Of a stretch of DNA of 64,000 nucleotides, positions 18,161 to 30,700 are shown piece by piece. Origin of the DNA: Syngnathus acus (lineage: Eukaryota; Chordata; Actinopteri; Syngnathiformes; Syngnathidae); the NCBI RefSeq assembly GCF_901709675.1, contig NC_051094.1:7560501-7624500 (forward strand), in the 5' to 3' direction. The position numbers were made by a program, and so were the translations under genes. How positions within the stretch are numbered: the first letter of the stretch is position 1; each line of letters begins with the position of its first letter. The notes under the pieces were generated by a model. The model worked only from the letters and a program-made list of their open reading frames with translations. It was not told the origin of the DNA and made no database searches.

Positions 18161-19339
18161 TGGTTTACATTTTGAATTTTAGTATATGATTACAAAAGTC
18201 GAATGATAAATACTTTTTTTTTTTTTTACAGTACAGCATCAGAATAATACAAGTTCTGTCATTTTCATGAGCCATGAAAACCCTGACGACTAAAAGCTGT
18301 TGATGAGTATAATCCAACTGAAAATTCCTCTTCAAAGAAATAAAGGGTTTGATTTCAGAAATGACTTTTCCGATCGACCAGGCACATATACATTTATGTA
18401 TGAGGCTTTTTACTCACAGCTTTCTAATACGGCACCTTAAGCTCCCTCATTGGCCATCGTTTACTGCAACGCTCGAGTAGAAATTTGGAATATGCAAGCC
18501 CCCCCTCCCAAAAAAAAATCCATTCTCTCAATTCTCTGCTCAATTTGGCAAAGGGGTCTCGGTCAGCACTTTAAGACGCATACCAAGCCTTGAGTGGCAC
18601 GTTCACCCAGTGCAGCAGAAGGTCACACTGACAGAAAAATCACTTGAACTGACAATCCACTCAACTCCAAAAATCACTCCGAAGTCATCAGAGACTCTTA
18701 AAGCGCCTGTCAGATATTCCCACTTACCGCAATGGGGAGTGTTATTGATATTGCAGGTGTGTGTGTTTGTGTGTGTGTGTGTGTAGCATCATGAGTGTGT
18801 GAGTTCACCTGCATCATGAGTGTAAAAAGCATATCAGTGTGTGCAAAGTGCATGGAGGGGACCTTGACTGCGTATGCACTGTTTGTGACTACTACGCTCA
18901 GATATGTACAATGTGCAGTAACAAACTTGTCACAGTAAGAGAAAAAAAAAACTCACAAAAGTTGACATATGAGTAACATGTCATTTTTTCCCCCCAGTGT
19001 CCTTATTTGAGGTACATTACTTCATATCCTACAAGTCATCCAGCGGATGAGACGAGAAGTCAGAGGTGAAATACATTTTGCTTTATTGAACTCTACTGAT
19101 CGACTGACACATACGAGACACATGATATGATGTAGCCAGGGTGGGCTCCAAATAAGGGCCTGTCAAGGACATAATTCAGGATGACCTTTTTCAAACAACT
19201 AAAACGCTCTCACAAACACGACTGACACAGGCCAACTGGCAACTGAACTTTTTGTCATTCACACATATGACTGACTAACTCACACGCAACAATACTGATC
19301 AATATCTCTGGCATACACGTGAAATGCTTATTTTAAATC

Positions 19340-19940
19340 TGATCTAATGGCCATTATATGTGGAGTACCTCAGGGGTCAATCCTTGGTCCCATTTTGCCC
19401 AGCCTGTATATGCTACCATTAGGTTTTTAGAACATCAGTGTTGGCTATCATTATTATGCAAATGACACACAGTTATACTGTCTCTATCAATGTACTCAGA
19501 TCATAAAAGTTCAATTACGTTGTTGTGTCACTGTCCAAAACAAATTAATAACTGGATGAACCAAACTAAACCATAACAAAACTGATTGTTTTGGGGACTA
19601 AATAAAGGAAGATATTGAGAAGCCAAAGAAATTGGTGTGCTGAAATATTCAGATCTGACTTTCAGCAGTCATATCAATCACTAAAACAGCCTTTTTACCA
19701 TCTGAAAATCACATCCAGATTGAAAGATCGCATGCTTCGAGCAGACCAGGGAAATTTATCCATGCTTTTATCTCTAGTAGATTTGATTACTGTAATGGTC
19801 TCCTGAATAGACTCCCTCAAAAGAGCATCAAACAGCTGCTCATTCAGAACGCTGCTGCTACAGTTTTGACCAGAACAAAGAAATTGCATCAAATTATCAA
19901 AGTCCTAAAGGCTTCCCAGTCCCTTACTTGCCAGCTTGGT
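19340..19940 (+). pseudogene. L2-like non-LTR retrotransposon, reverse-transcriptase fragment
   Basis: Translated on the plus strand, this shows [13 protein letters not shown] (from 19359), LYMLPLG, then an in-frame stop. A YANDTQLY box follows (from 19455), where an active copy would have the two catalytic aspartates of YADD. Downstream come ITKTAFYHLK (about 19680) and DYCNGLLNRLPQKSIKQLLI followed by QNAAATVLTRT (about 19783-19870). This order is typical of L2/CR1-type reverse transcriptase and its C-terminal region. In-frame stops, frame changes and the altered catalytic box show it is dead. It is antisense to grid2, 1.6 kb from exon G on the intron side. Confidence 0.85.
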
Positions 19941-20040
19941 TGGTTAGAACCACCTGTGGCTGAAACCAAACCGTGACAGGGTTTTTACTTCTTGGACCTG
20001 GATTTGACATCTCTTATGCATACATTAGAAATTCCACACT

Positions 20041-20085
20041 CTGAGTGAGTGAGTGAGAGAGAGAGCGAGAGAGAGAAAGAAAGGG
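20041..20085. repeat. GAGT/GAGA purine-rich tract
   Basis: GAGTGAGTGAGTGAGAGAGA followed by GCGAGAGAGAG-type sequence, an impure purine tract close to the 3' side of the LINE fragment. Confidence 0.8.
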
Positions 20086-21579
20086 CGAGAGATTTTAATC
20101 TTGAATTATGCAATCTTGAATTATGTCCCTGCTAGCCCCTCATAGTGTCATGTATGACTTCCATACAGAGGCGACAGATGTCTGCTTACACATTTAGTTA
20201 CACATTTGGGCATGGATGGGGATGCCTGTGTATACGTACGTATGTGTGTGTGCGTTTGTGTGTATGAGACACAGAGAGACAGCTGAGATGTTGACCCGTT
20301 CTGACATTTAATAATATTTCGCTATGGGGGACGGAAAGTGAAAGGAGAGAAAATCCATCGAGCTCGGGAGACAACAGTGATGGAGGAAGGTTTATTGTGG
20401 ACGAGTGGGGCATAAAAGGCCTGAAAGGAAAAATGAGAGAAGGAAATGAAGGTCTCAAAGGACTCAGATATAACAAACAGGCAGGGACTCGCCACACGTC
20501 TAAATATATCACACTGATAGATGTCCATGAGGAAGTGTTAATGACATCATGGCCAAATAGCCTCAAGCCGCTGATGTGCTATTCAAGGTAACGGTCAGTG
20601 ACATGAAAAAGGCTTCACATTTTCAAATTTACATGAGGTGTTTTAATTAGCTTATGTAACTCTTTGGGGGACATCTTGAAAGCTGCTCGATGAAGACATT
20701 TTTTCACCCCTGATAAACTTCAAGGTAAAAAAAAAAACGCTCAGACTTTTTAAAAGAGTGCTTAATTAAAGTGAACTCAATTCAGAAGGACACCTGCAGA
20801 TGTGAGTATTTATACCGTTACAGTTAAGCGATGGTGGACCTTCGGGAGAGACGCGACATGACCTCCGTCAATTGAACGATGTATAAAAATACATGGAAAT
20901 GGTTAAGTAAACGCAAATAAATCTGTATTAACATTAAAACGCATGCACAAGCTGTCAAGAGCATGCCAACGCAACAAGTGTTACTATACTAAAACACAGC
21001 AAGGAAAAAAATAAATAAATAAAGTACACTGAAAATCAAGTTTTGGAAAAAGCTAATACAATATCATTTTTTAAATTTCATTGACCTAAAAAGGCCAGTT
21101 AATAAAGCTTATCAACTAAACATTTGAGCTAATATGAAGCAATAATGAAAAAGTGAATTGAAAAACATTATTACTGTTATTAGTCCAAGTTGACAAACCC
21201 AGGTTTTTAATTTGATCAAAAACAACAGGAAAAAAAAAATCATAATTAGACCTTCACTCTTGCTTCCTCTTTAAACAAATTTAAAGTGGTGCAAGGGGGA
21301 AAAGCCTCAAGGGCTGTCTGCAGAGTGAGGAAAAAAATGGAAGCTGAATGAATTGAAAACACGCACGCTCACACGCACACACATATTGCATTCTCCATGA
21401 TGCACAGGCGCTTTCTTGCCGCCCCTCAGAGGTTTGTCACTGCTTCTTAATGCCAACCCATGAAAATAAAACCATTCTTCACATGGACATGACAACAATT
21501 CCACGAGCTCAAAGCTTCAAAATAATTGACGTCACCAACAGCATCAGTCATCGCAGTTCAACTTGAAAACTGTGCTCAC

Positions 21580-21775
21580 CTTTCGAATGCCCTCCTTGGA
21601 CTCCTCCACGTTGGTGTCGGCTCCTCCTGTGCGGTTGATCATCCGCCACATTTGCGAGTACATGGGGTCTCTCTCAAAGGGGTTCATCGCCTTGGAGCGT
21701 ACCTGCTCGTACACGGCAGAATCCAGCACTGTGCCGTAGGGAAGCTCCGTCTGCTTGGACAAGTCCTGGAGGGAC
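21580..21775 (-). CDS. grid2: grid2 exon G: first part of S2
   Basis: This exon starts with one base that completes Gln, followed by 65 codons, and ends in phase 0; acceptor CTGCCAG and donor GTGAGCA. It runs from [20 protein letters not shown] to [10 protein letters not shown]. It holds the iGluR S2 hallmark DLSKQT-PYGTV-DSAVYE. It also holds [17 protein letters not shown] and an NRT glycosylation sequon at about the place where mammalian GluD2 has NRS. It matches about residues 667-731. The lysine-rich end continues in exon H as VKYG, forming the usual KVKYG junction. Confidence 0.97.
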
Positions 21776-22105
21776 CTGGCAGGGGAAGAAGTCACACGCA
21801 TTTTAGTAGACAACTAAATAATCTTGAAATATTATGATGAAGAGCAGTATTTAGTTACGCTCACCTCCAAAAAATTAGGAATGGCAATGTCAATGTTTTT
21901 GTTGTACATATACTTAAGCTAATAAGTATACAAAAATGACAATAATCAGCACAAACAAAGGAAATGTGAGTACAACACACAATAACTTGTACGTTTAAGA
22001 GTTTCTCTACACTATCTAGTGATGGAGTGTCTTCTGTTGAATTTTTATTTTCAAAAGATGTCTCGCAACATGAAAATGTTTTATCAGTCAAGGTGAAATA
22101 CACCA

Positions 22106-22110
<5 letters not shown>

Positions 22111-22137
<27 letters not shown>
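22111..22137. repeat. (TTA)n microsatellite
   Basis: A pure TTA trinucleotide run of about 27 bp in intron F-G. Confidence 0.9.
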
Positions 22138-22139
<2 letters not shown>

Positions 22140-23149
22140 TTCAGTTGAGGTGCACTTCACGCTGTGGGCATATTTAGCGGTGGGTAAGATTGATGGTGGC
22201 TGTGTATGTGCAATTACAAGGCTGCTTGCTTACAAAGATGCTGTTGTGTTTCCAGAAGGTCCTGACTTTTGTGGTTTCCCTGTGGCCCTCTTCCTCCCTG
22301 ACCTGCCTGAACAAATGGCTATCAACGTTTTAATGTGCATTGCTGCTAACATGACTGGGAGGGTTCATCGTTGACCTTGATATATTGTGCCCTCGCATAA
22401 GTCCTTTGGGAGTACATATTATGCTTGAGATTCTTCCCTCTATTGCTTCCTTGTGCATGCTTACTAGTCACTATATTATACCGTAAAAGTAATTAGAGGA
22501 AAATTAACAAAATTCTGCTCCTAAATATAAATTAGATATTGAATGACATACATGGTGTGACACTTGTTAAAAACGTAATAAAAGACAGTGTTGATCATAT
22601 CTATGAAACATTTTTGCAACAAAAAAATGAGAAATTCAATTATGTGAACAGCTCTCAGTGTGTCAAGTCTTAAATGTAATTTATTTTTGCGATTATTTAA
22701 TAACGAGATTTCATCTGAGCCTGACTCTGCTAAATCTACGTATTTTCTTTGTGACTTTCTGCCTCAATTAAAAATTCTTTCATCCCCATTGTTGTCTCTA
22801 TGGCTCAACATCGGGCACTTTTCTCGTTTTCTTTTAGCCACCGCCCCTTACTGTTTTCCTAAAGAATCTGCAGTGAAATTGAGGGAAAACATCCAACCGT
22901 GAAATTGACCAGAGATGCTCCCGAATGCTCACTTCTTATTTCATTTCCACCATGAAACAAAAAGCATTAATAGTTAAATGACATCTTCTTGGTCCAGCTA
23001 CCTTTTCCTTAGACATGAAGAGGAACACAACTGCCTCTTCCAGTCCTGTCTATCATTTTTCCTTAAATAGTCACCTCGGGCGTTTATTCAAGAGGTCATT
23101 TTTACACATCAGCATATAAGAATGTTGATTGGTTGATGAAGTGTTACAA

Positions 23150-23240
23150 ACACTGGCGGAGCTAGGATTTCTTTCTTGGGGGGGCCATGGGGCAAAGGGT
23201 ATCTCAGGGTGTCCACAAAACAACATTTTTTATTGTTTAT
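23150..23240 (+). repeat. hAT-like repeat fragment, copy 1
   Basis: CACTGGCGGAGCTAGGATTT is followed by a G run, CCATGGGGCAAAGGGTATCT and CAGGGTGTCCACAAAAC. The same order of words (G run, CATGGGG, ATATCTCAGGG, a GTC-CAAAAC end) recurs at 47970-48060. The start looks like a hAT-type terminus. Confidence 0.5.
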
Positions 23241-23792
23241 CGTTCGTCATTGTAACGTCATGTCGGGTTAAGCAGCATGAAACTCATCGGCAAAGGTTAT
23301 TTTTGGAACCAAGTTTACTTCTTTGGACCACTTTGATGCATGACTTAATTCTTCTTTATTCCGGCACCCACCTTTGCAGGCTGCAGGGCCATGTAAGATA
23401 GGATTTATGCCTCTAATGACCCCGGAAGAGTAAACACATTATAGATAATGCATGAAAATTTATGGAAATCCTTAATTTGCCCAACAGAAACCAGCTGAGA
23501 GGCACTTGTTAATGACAGTACATTTTCAGGGAGGCAAGACAAAATGAGCAGTAGTCTGAACGTAGGAAATGAAAATACATGGAAAAAGCAAACATCCGGA
23601 TAGACGGACGGACACAAATCAAGAGCGAAATAATGAATGTTATTTATTCCGACGACGTGCCAAGGTAGAAAGGCACCGGCGGGCGGAGGAGATGTTTCGG
23701 AATGCTGATTAGTCCAATGAGAGATAGTGATGAATGCTTCCGAGTGGCACCAGGAAACAAGTTTGGGCAAAACACACAAGATAGATAAACAC

Positions 23793-23797
<5 letters not shown>

Positions 23798-23847
<50 letters not shown>

Positions 23848-23858
23848 TGAGAGAGAGT
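23798..23858. repeat. (GA)n microsatellite
   Basis: A GA tract of about 60 bp with two single-base interruptions near its right end. It reads (CU)n in the grid2 transcript, about 400 nt downstream of the exon F donor. Confidence 0.97.
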
Positions 23859-24038
23859 TTCTTCTTGTATTTCAATCTTTGTAACCCGTCATGTTACCTT
23901 CATGTGGAGGACATTTTGGCATGTCCATAGTGTGTGTGCTTGAATATGCTTACAAATCTCTAACAAAGGTACATGTTTCTCAATTTTCTCCAATTTTCTT
24001 GTTTGTTTATCTGAGACATTTTTCAACCCTCAAACAAA

Positions 24039-24041
<3 letters not shown>

Positions 24042-24072
<31 letters not shown>
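24042..24072. repeat. (CA)n microsatellite
   Basis: A pure CA run of about 31 bp. It reads (UG)n in the grid2 transcript, about 190 nt downstream of the exon F donor. Confidence 0.97.
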
Positions 24073-24073
<1 letters not shown>

Positions 24074-24261
24074 CTACAAACAGATTGACATACACACTGA
24101 CATCCAAACTTGGAAAAAAGAACAGGAAATTACAATCCTGTGTCAGGGTGAATGGGGAGGTGGGCTCAAAAACAGTACAAGGATAGGGGGATGGATAACA
24201 TGTCGTCTCATATGTAAATGTCATAAAAGATTCATAAACACACACTGTTGTTCGACACTCA

Positions 24262-24495
<234 letters not shown>

Positions 24496-24689
24496 TTAGA
24501 AAAGCAGTTTAAATAAAGTTTTAATCTAAACTTGAGATCTATTTGCTTTTGGAAAACACATCTATTTTACAATGTAGACATTATGGGTGCAAATCTGGGC
24601 TTGTGTTACCATGTGCGAAATTCAAATGTTCCTTTACGGCAAGTCCCACTTGACAAAAACATGCTGCTTCACGGACGACTCAATATGAG

Positions 24690-24785
24690 TGGTCTTAAAC
24701 CCGTGGAACAGGGGCCAATTGCGGCCTGCAGAATGTTTTTTTACAGCCTCCGACGTCACATAAACGTTTACTTTTAGTCTGGCCT
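24690..24785 (+). mobile_element. Possible hAT-type transposon end
   Basis: The stretch GGGGCCAATTGCGGCCTGCA followed by GAATGTTTTTTTACAGCCTC resembles the 'GGCCAACTGCGGCCCGCAGG' style terminus of hAT elements. Only one end is visible. Confidence 0.4.
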
Positions 24786-27700
24786 CCACCATGTTTGCTC
24801 GCTCTTTTTTAAAGTAATTTAACGGCTACCATAGCCCAGAATATCCAATCACCCGGTCTTAGTCAGATCTTTTTCAAAATTTGCCGTGAAGACAAAGTTT
24901 GACGAGAACAGACAATTTCATTGCAGTGCTCAAGAACTCAGATGTCATTAGTTCTTGAGAAATGGAGCTCATTTGTACTGGTAGCAATGGCACACTAATA
25001 AATAGCCTGAGAACCCCCCTCGCCCCCCAGCTCCCAAAAGCAGCTTCTCAATAATACATGTGACACCCACCCACATAATCCCATGTCCTCTTTATCTTTC
25101 CCCCCTCTGCCGTATTGTTGCTTTATTCCCCGTCTTCCCGTTGGCCCTCTAAGGCCCGAGCATCTCTGCTTCTCTCACATTGATTCAATTCCAATTTGTT
25201 ATCGGCCTTCTTCACGGTATCTCCCTCTCCGCCAGTGCATTTGTTGCTGACATCACATTTTTAGTGCGAGCTTGAGGGCGCCGCGATATTCGCTACTTTA
25301 CAGCCACTTCACAAACTCCATCTGCATGCTTTTATGTTGCCACCGTATGGCATCAGATATTACAACTGCTGTACATATCGGAAGATGCATCTCGCCCGCT
25401 TTCCACCTGGAGAATTTATATATATCATGCCCACATCAATAAATAGTAATGGTTGCTGTTCGTTAATCGCTTTGATTTATGTCTCGCTGTAGAATGGGCG
25501 AGCCTTTTATCTATCTACTGTATCTTGACGTCTATTTTCTTTTTGCTTAGCAGGTTCAGGGTTGTATCCAATTGAGTTTTTTTATTTTTTTATTTTTAGA
25601 CATTTGCTTGACCGTGAACTCCAATTCTGAACTCCAATTCATAAAAAACTTATCCTATACTGTGTGTATGTTATGGACTAAACATGCTTTTTTTTGTTTG
25701 TTATTTATGGCCCTAATAACCAGGAAATGCATGGATTTTTTTTTTTATTGTGAATTCCAGTCCCGTCATCAAAAGGCCAATGAACTGAACGTGTAAAGAG
25801 AATTTCCCCTTGAGGATTTGCAGCACACAGTAAATAAATAAATACACGTCTTCTACAATTGTTACCTCAGGTCTTATAGATTGAAATGAGCAAATTATGT
25901 TTTTTTGATTAAGCTCCAGCATGGAGTATTTATGAGAAAAGATGATATGAAAGGCCAGTGGGAAAAGGAATATTTTGAAATGTATGCAAAGCCATGACTG
26001 CTACTCCTCAGACTTCAACAGCTTCGATAACATGACCTTTGTGACTTATTCCAGCTGCAGAGGATACTTTAGTATTGTGACTTTTCATACTAGAAATAGA
26101 AATAGTCACAAAGTAGCCATGGAATTAAAGCAGAGAACAGCCATTGTGTTAAGATAAAGAACACTTTTCATGTTGATTTTCAGGCTACATGAACAAATTC
26201 TATAAAATATGTAATACAGTCAGGGATGTCTGCATCCGCAGATCGAAAAAAATTGAACGTGCGCTAAGCTACTCTTAGAGCACCATGCAATATTAAAAAG
26301 CATACGCTAGTTGCTTTGTCCTCGATTCAGAGTAAGAGCAACAACTGCATTCTTTGGATTGAGCTATTTTGTATTGTGCAAGATTTAATTGTAATCTGAA
26401 TGAGAGAGGTGACAGGAAAACATTGAGTTCAATTTTGCATTCAAGTGAATTTGTGAGTTTGGTCAATGGGGTATTCTTTAGCGGAAAATGACTTTTCAGA
26501 ATTTTCAATGTGATTGCATTACAAACTATTTTAGTTTTTTTGTTCTCATTTTGTGTATTTTTTTTGTCTTTAAATAGGTCTACAATGTATTTAAACTTTG
26601 GAGGTGGTATTATTTTATTGATATTATTATTATTTGGAATTATATTGAGAAAATAATCTTCCAACCTATACAAAAATAACTAATGTATAAAAGGTTTACA
26701 TAGACTATGTAAATAGCTTTAATCTATTAGAGTTGTGGCTGTGCAGAAGCCGCATCTTATTTGCTGCATAGAAATGTGTCAACATGCATTTTAATTCAAA
26801 TGTTCGACGACTGCAGGAAATGTGATTGTATGGATTCTGGTAAATAAGAAATCGTATGACTCAGTATGATCTGAAAATGAAAGGTTCTATATCGATTGAG
26901 CTCAAAACACATAACAGCATAAAAATGATAGAATGCCATCATGAAGAATTCTGTAGTATTTCCATGCAACCTCACACAATACCATCAATTAACATTCAAG
27001 TCCTGATTTTAAATACAATGTATTTGTCCTTTTTATTTATCTCCCTTTTGTAGAGTCAGTGACAACAGATAAGTCATGCATGGCCGCTCAGTCAACAGCG
27101 CTTTAGTATAAAACATGTGATGTATCATTTTGTCGGCCATCTATCATGACGGCTTGGGCAGCTCGGCAACATTACAAATGGTGAAAAATTCTGTCATGAA
27201 TTTTACCTTGTAGGAAGAATACAGGCAACATACAAATAAGGTTGAAGATGCACAAACCCTTAAGTTATGCAAACGTGAGCCTAGAAAGTCTGAAATTAAA
27301 TAATGAATATTTTTTTGTTTGTGAAAAAGTTGCTCAGTATTATTATTATTATTATTGCGCCATCCTGGCCCACTGTTACATAACAGTGTGGCTAATTACG
27401 ATTACTCTTACTGTTTCGTCTCATGACATGATTAGCCTGGTTGGGTGAAGATTACCAGCTACTTTCAAACACTGTTTGAAAGCTTGTGCGAGAGGGACAC
27501 AGTCCTTGGCATGGTGGAAGCAGAAACTGATTTGCTGGAGTCCTTACAGAAAATTGAAGCGTGCAAAGTATGTTCATAAGGAAATGCAAGTAGACCTCCA
27601 ATGGCAGATGTAAAGTTGGTCAGGGCGATCATAGCTCACGGCGAGGAACACTGTCTACAAATACAGCCCTTCATTGTTGTTTTTGGGTTTTTTTTATCAA

Positions 27701-30700
27701 TGGAAACGAATACAATGTTTGGAGTTTTCTATCATCAGTATCACAACATGTCTTTCCAGGTATTTATTGTGAAATGTTTACAATAATCTTAACAGGAAAA
27801 TGTGATATATGTCACTGTCATCTACTGCCAGGTATTTGTAATTTTTTTTCAAAATCTTTGTGCACTGCGTGTGGGTTCTATTATTAAAACATACAAGAGC
27901 ATAATTTATGCAATATGTTATCAGCCTCCCTGCGTTCCCTTTGCAATATCACCCACACGGAGGACACATCAAAACGTCCTGGCAAGCCTCCTCCATCAAA
28001 AGCGCTGTAATCTTTTCAATTTTTTAATCTAGCCTCACAACGCCCAAAAAAGTTACGCCATTTCTCTGCAGTTATTCTTGGCTGAGAGATGACGAGAGTG
28101 CTTCATTAGGCCTTCTTCGAAGAGTTGGAAGTTGTTCGGCTGATGCCGCTCCCTGTTGGGAGTCACAGCAATCCGGCTACAGAATGACGCAACTTTACAG
28201 TTCAGCCCATTTTACAAAGCATATATGTCTAAAATTGCACGGGAATGTCAGCATTTGAACCGCCTCTAGGCATGACATTGATAGGCATCAAAGTGTTTTT
28301 TTTTTCTTTGAGTAATTTACTTTTTCTTTGGCCTTTGATATATATAAAGATGGCAAAAATCAGTGCAATGCCAATGTCGTTATACCCGATTTTTTTAAAT
28401 TGATTTTATGTTTCACAGATAATTTAGTTGTCAATGCAATGGCAATGTCTCCTTTGTCAAAGTTAATGCTGCCCTTATTGGTTACACCATTAACAGCACT
28501 TTTTTTTTTAATCAAAGAATGTCAGAATTTAACTTGAGATTGCCTTTTGAATTAATAAAGGGTTTATAATAGCAAGTTTGAGCCCGGAATGTTTGATTCA
28601 TAGCTCAATTGTTCACAAAAAATAGCATCAAAATAAAATTGACACTTATACAATTGACACTGACACGACTGTATTAATGATAAACGCCAACATCAAAATG
28701 TCTCAGTACTTGCCAATGTCGCAAGAGCATTTAACACTTTGCAGCAAATACTGAGCGCATAAACGGCTTGATTATAATCCCATGCACTGTCTTGATGACA
28801 TAACCCAGCTGGTGAGAAGCAAGTTTTCCAGAGTAATTGGAACTCAGATTGTTCTCCCAGTATGGATATCAAAGTGCCTCGACGGTAATGATGAGCAAAA
28901 AGTGACACAGACTATTGATTTGTCTACACAAATTCGGTAGCCTCCAGCTCACGAGAAACCGAGCAAACCATAAACAAACACGTCTGCGCTCTGTTAATCA
29001 TTTGTTTGGACTGAAATAAACACAAGAGACAGGGATGACAAATTAGTCGAGAGGTGTTGTGTCTCCCTGCTGCAAATATTATTCCACAAAAGCCAATTCA
29101 TCTGCCTCAAACCCGACCACCCAACGCTCCTCCCCTTGTTGACATGGTGCCGGTAAAAAAGGGAGCTCTAGATGAGAACTGCTTTGAAGTACTCGGGCAC
29201 ATTCAGGATTTTTTTTTTTTTTGCATGCGTCTCTCCACTGCTTTAGATTACTTGTCCCGTTTGATGACTTGCAGGAATCTTTGACTACCCCCCACATCCC
29301 GCTAACCATTTACTTGACAGAACTTGGGGATGACGTAAGGCTGGGTTAAGCTGGGGAAAGGTGTGACAATGGGAGAAAATGTGGAAAGCAGCCCTCCTCA
29401 ATCTTTTTATTGTGCTTGAGAACCTTTTTATGCCTCCACCCGTAAGCCTTGGAAGCTTTTTGGGGTTGCAGAAACACCCAGTTTATCTCTCCACCCAGCA
29501 CATGCTCTGATTTAATGCGACGGGTAAAAAGTTATTAAGCATATATTCAAATGGTAACCTAACGTTGACTCAAGCCCATTTAAATGCCAAGTGAGGGGTG
29601 AAGTGTTGCAACATCCACATTTCTCCCAATGAAAGCTTGCACCACCAACACTTTTTCTGCTGCCCACCTCAATTTTAAGGATTTTTTATCCCTGATAAGA
29701 ATAAAAATGTGCTTCACACGGTGTTAACAGTGTAACTATAATGCATTACTCATATTTTTGTAATATAGTTACAGTTACTAAGTCCAGTAAAGCGTTACAA
29801 TTCCAAATGTCATCAGCGATGCTGGGTTACTAAAAATCATTATTCAGTAAGTAAAAGAAATAGTAGTAGTAATAATGATCTTTTTAATTGAATTTATTAT
29901 TTAAGGTCGTGACAATTAAAAGGTTATTTAAATTGAATGTAACAAATAACTTAGTTTCAAAATAGCCTTTATAATTATCAAAAAAAAGGTAATCAAAAAC
30001 ATATATTTTTGTACAATTTATAAACATTTAAAGCTGGCATTGCAGAAATATTTAAATTTTTGAATTAAACTTTGAATTACAATAATGTTTGTGAAAAGCT
30101 GCTTAGTACAAACTAGACAGCTGCTTCCATTCTAATCAGAGGAATTTATATACTGCACTTGGTGCACTTCCTCTATAAAATATTCCTGTTCTTGCAAGAT
30201 TAAAACCCTTGGAATTTATGACAAAAATATAGTGTACTATTGCCACCAAATGGACATTTCACATGCACACAATTGAAGTAGTCCCACAGAGTAGGGCCCA
30301 GCAGGGGAGCTGTTCCATCATTTTAGATAATGGAGAAAACGTTTAAAACTGAGCAGAGAACAGAGCATCCATTTCAGTGGGAGTGAAGAAAAAAGCAGAA
30401 TACATTTGATCATGTGGTGAGGAAAACTAAATCATTGAATATTGTACTGATACAAACCAAATTATATTAGCCAAGGACGCAGATGTTATCCTTAAAAAAA
30501 AAAAATGGGGCCAATATGTCAGTCGGGCACCTGCTCTCTCCGCCAACATTTTTGGAGAGGTAATGCACTGGAAAAGGCACAAACTTGAATGCACTGAGAA
30601 TGTCTTTGCTCGGTCATGCACAAACACGAACAAATCAGGCCAGTGTGGGCCACTTGACTTAGGAGTGTCCCAACTCAGAAGTTTATTTAAAGAGAGAAAG

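Larger units (their letters stand above)
4991..21579 (-). other. grid2 intron G-H, 16.6 kb
   Basis: This phase-0 intron contains a TA-flanked inverted-repeat element (9684-10034), a Tigger-like fragment (about 11509-11660), a tRNA-derived SINE (about 13524-13830), fish repeat pieces near 16840-17010 and 18083-18150, and an L2-like LINE pseudogene (about 19340-19940). The rest is ordinary AT-rich sequence in which I see no exon. Confidence 0.85.

Noticed and set aside
23405-23875. 156-codon minus-strand open frame starting in a Leu-Ser repeat
   Set aside because: The N-terminal part is translated GA microsatellite and the rest has no recognisable motif.
29740-29860. Repeated GTTAC/GTAAC words resembling a fish palindromic repeat
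   Set aside because: Too short and diverged to define ends or a family.
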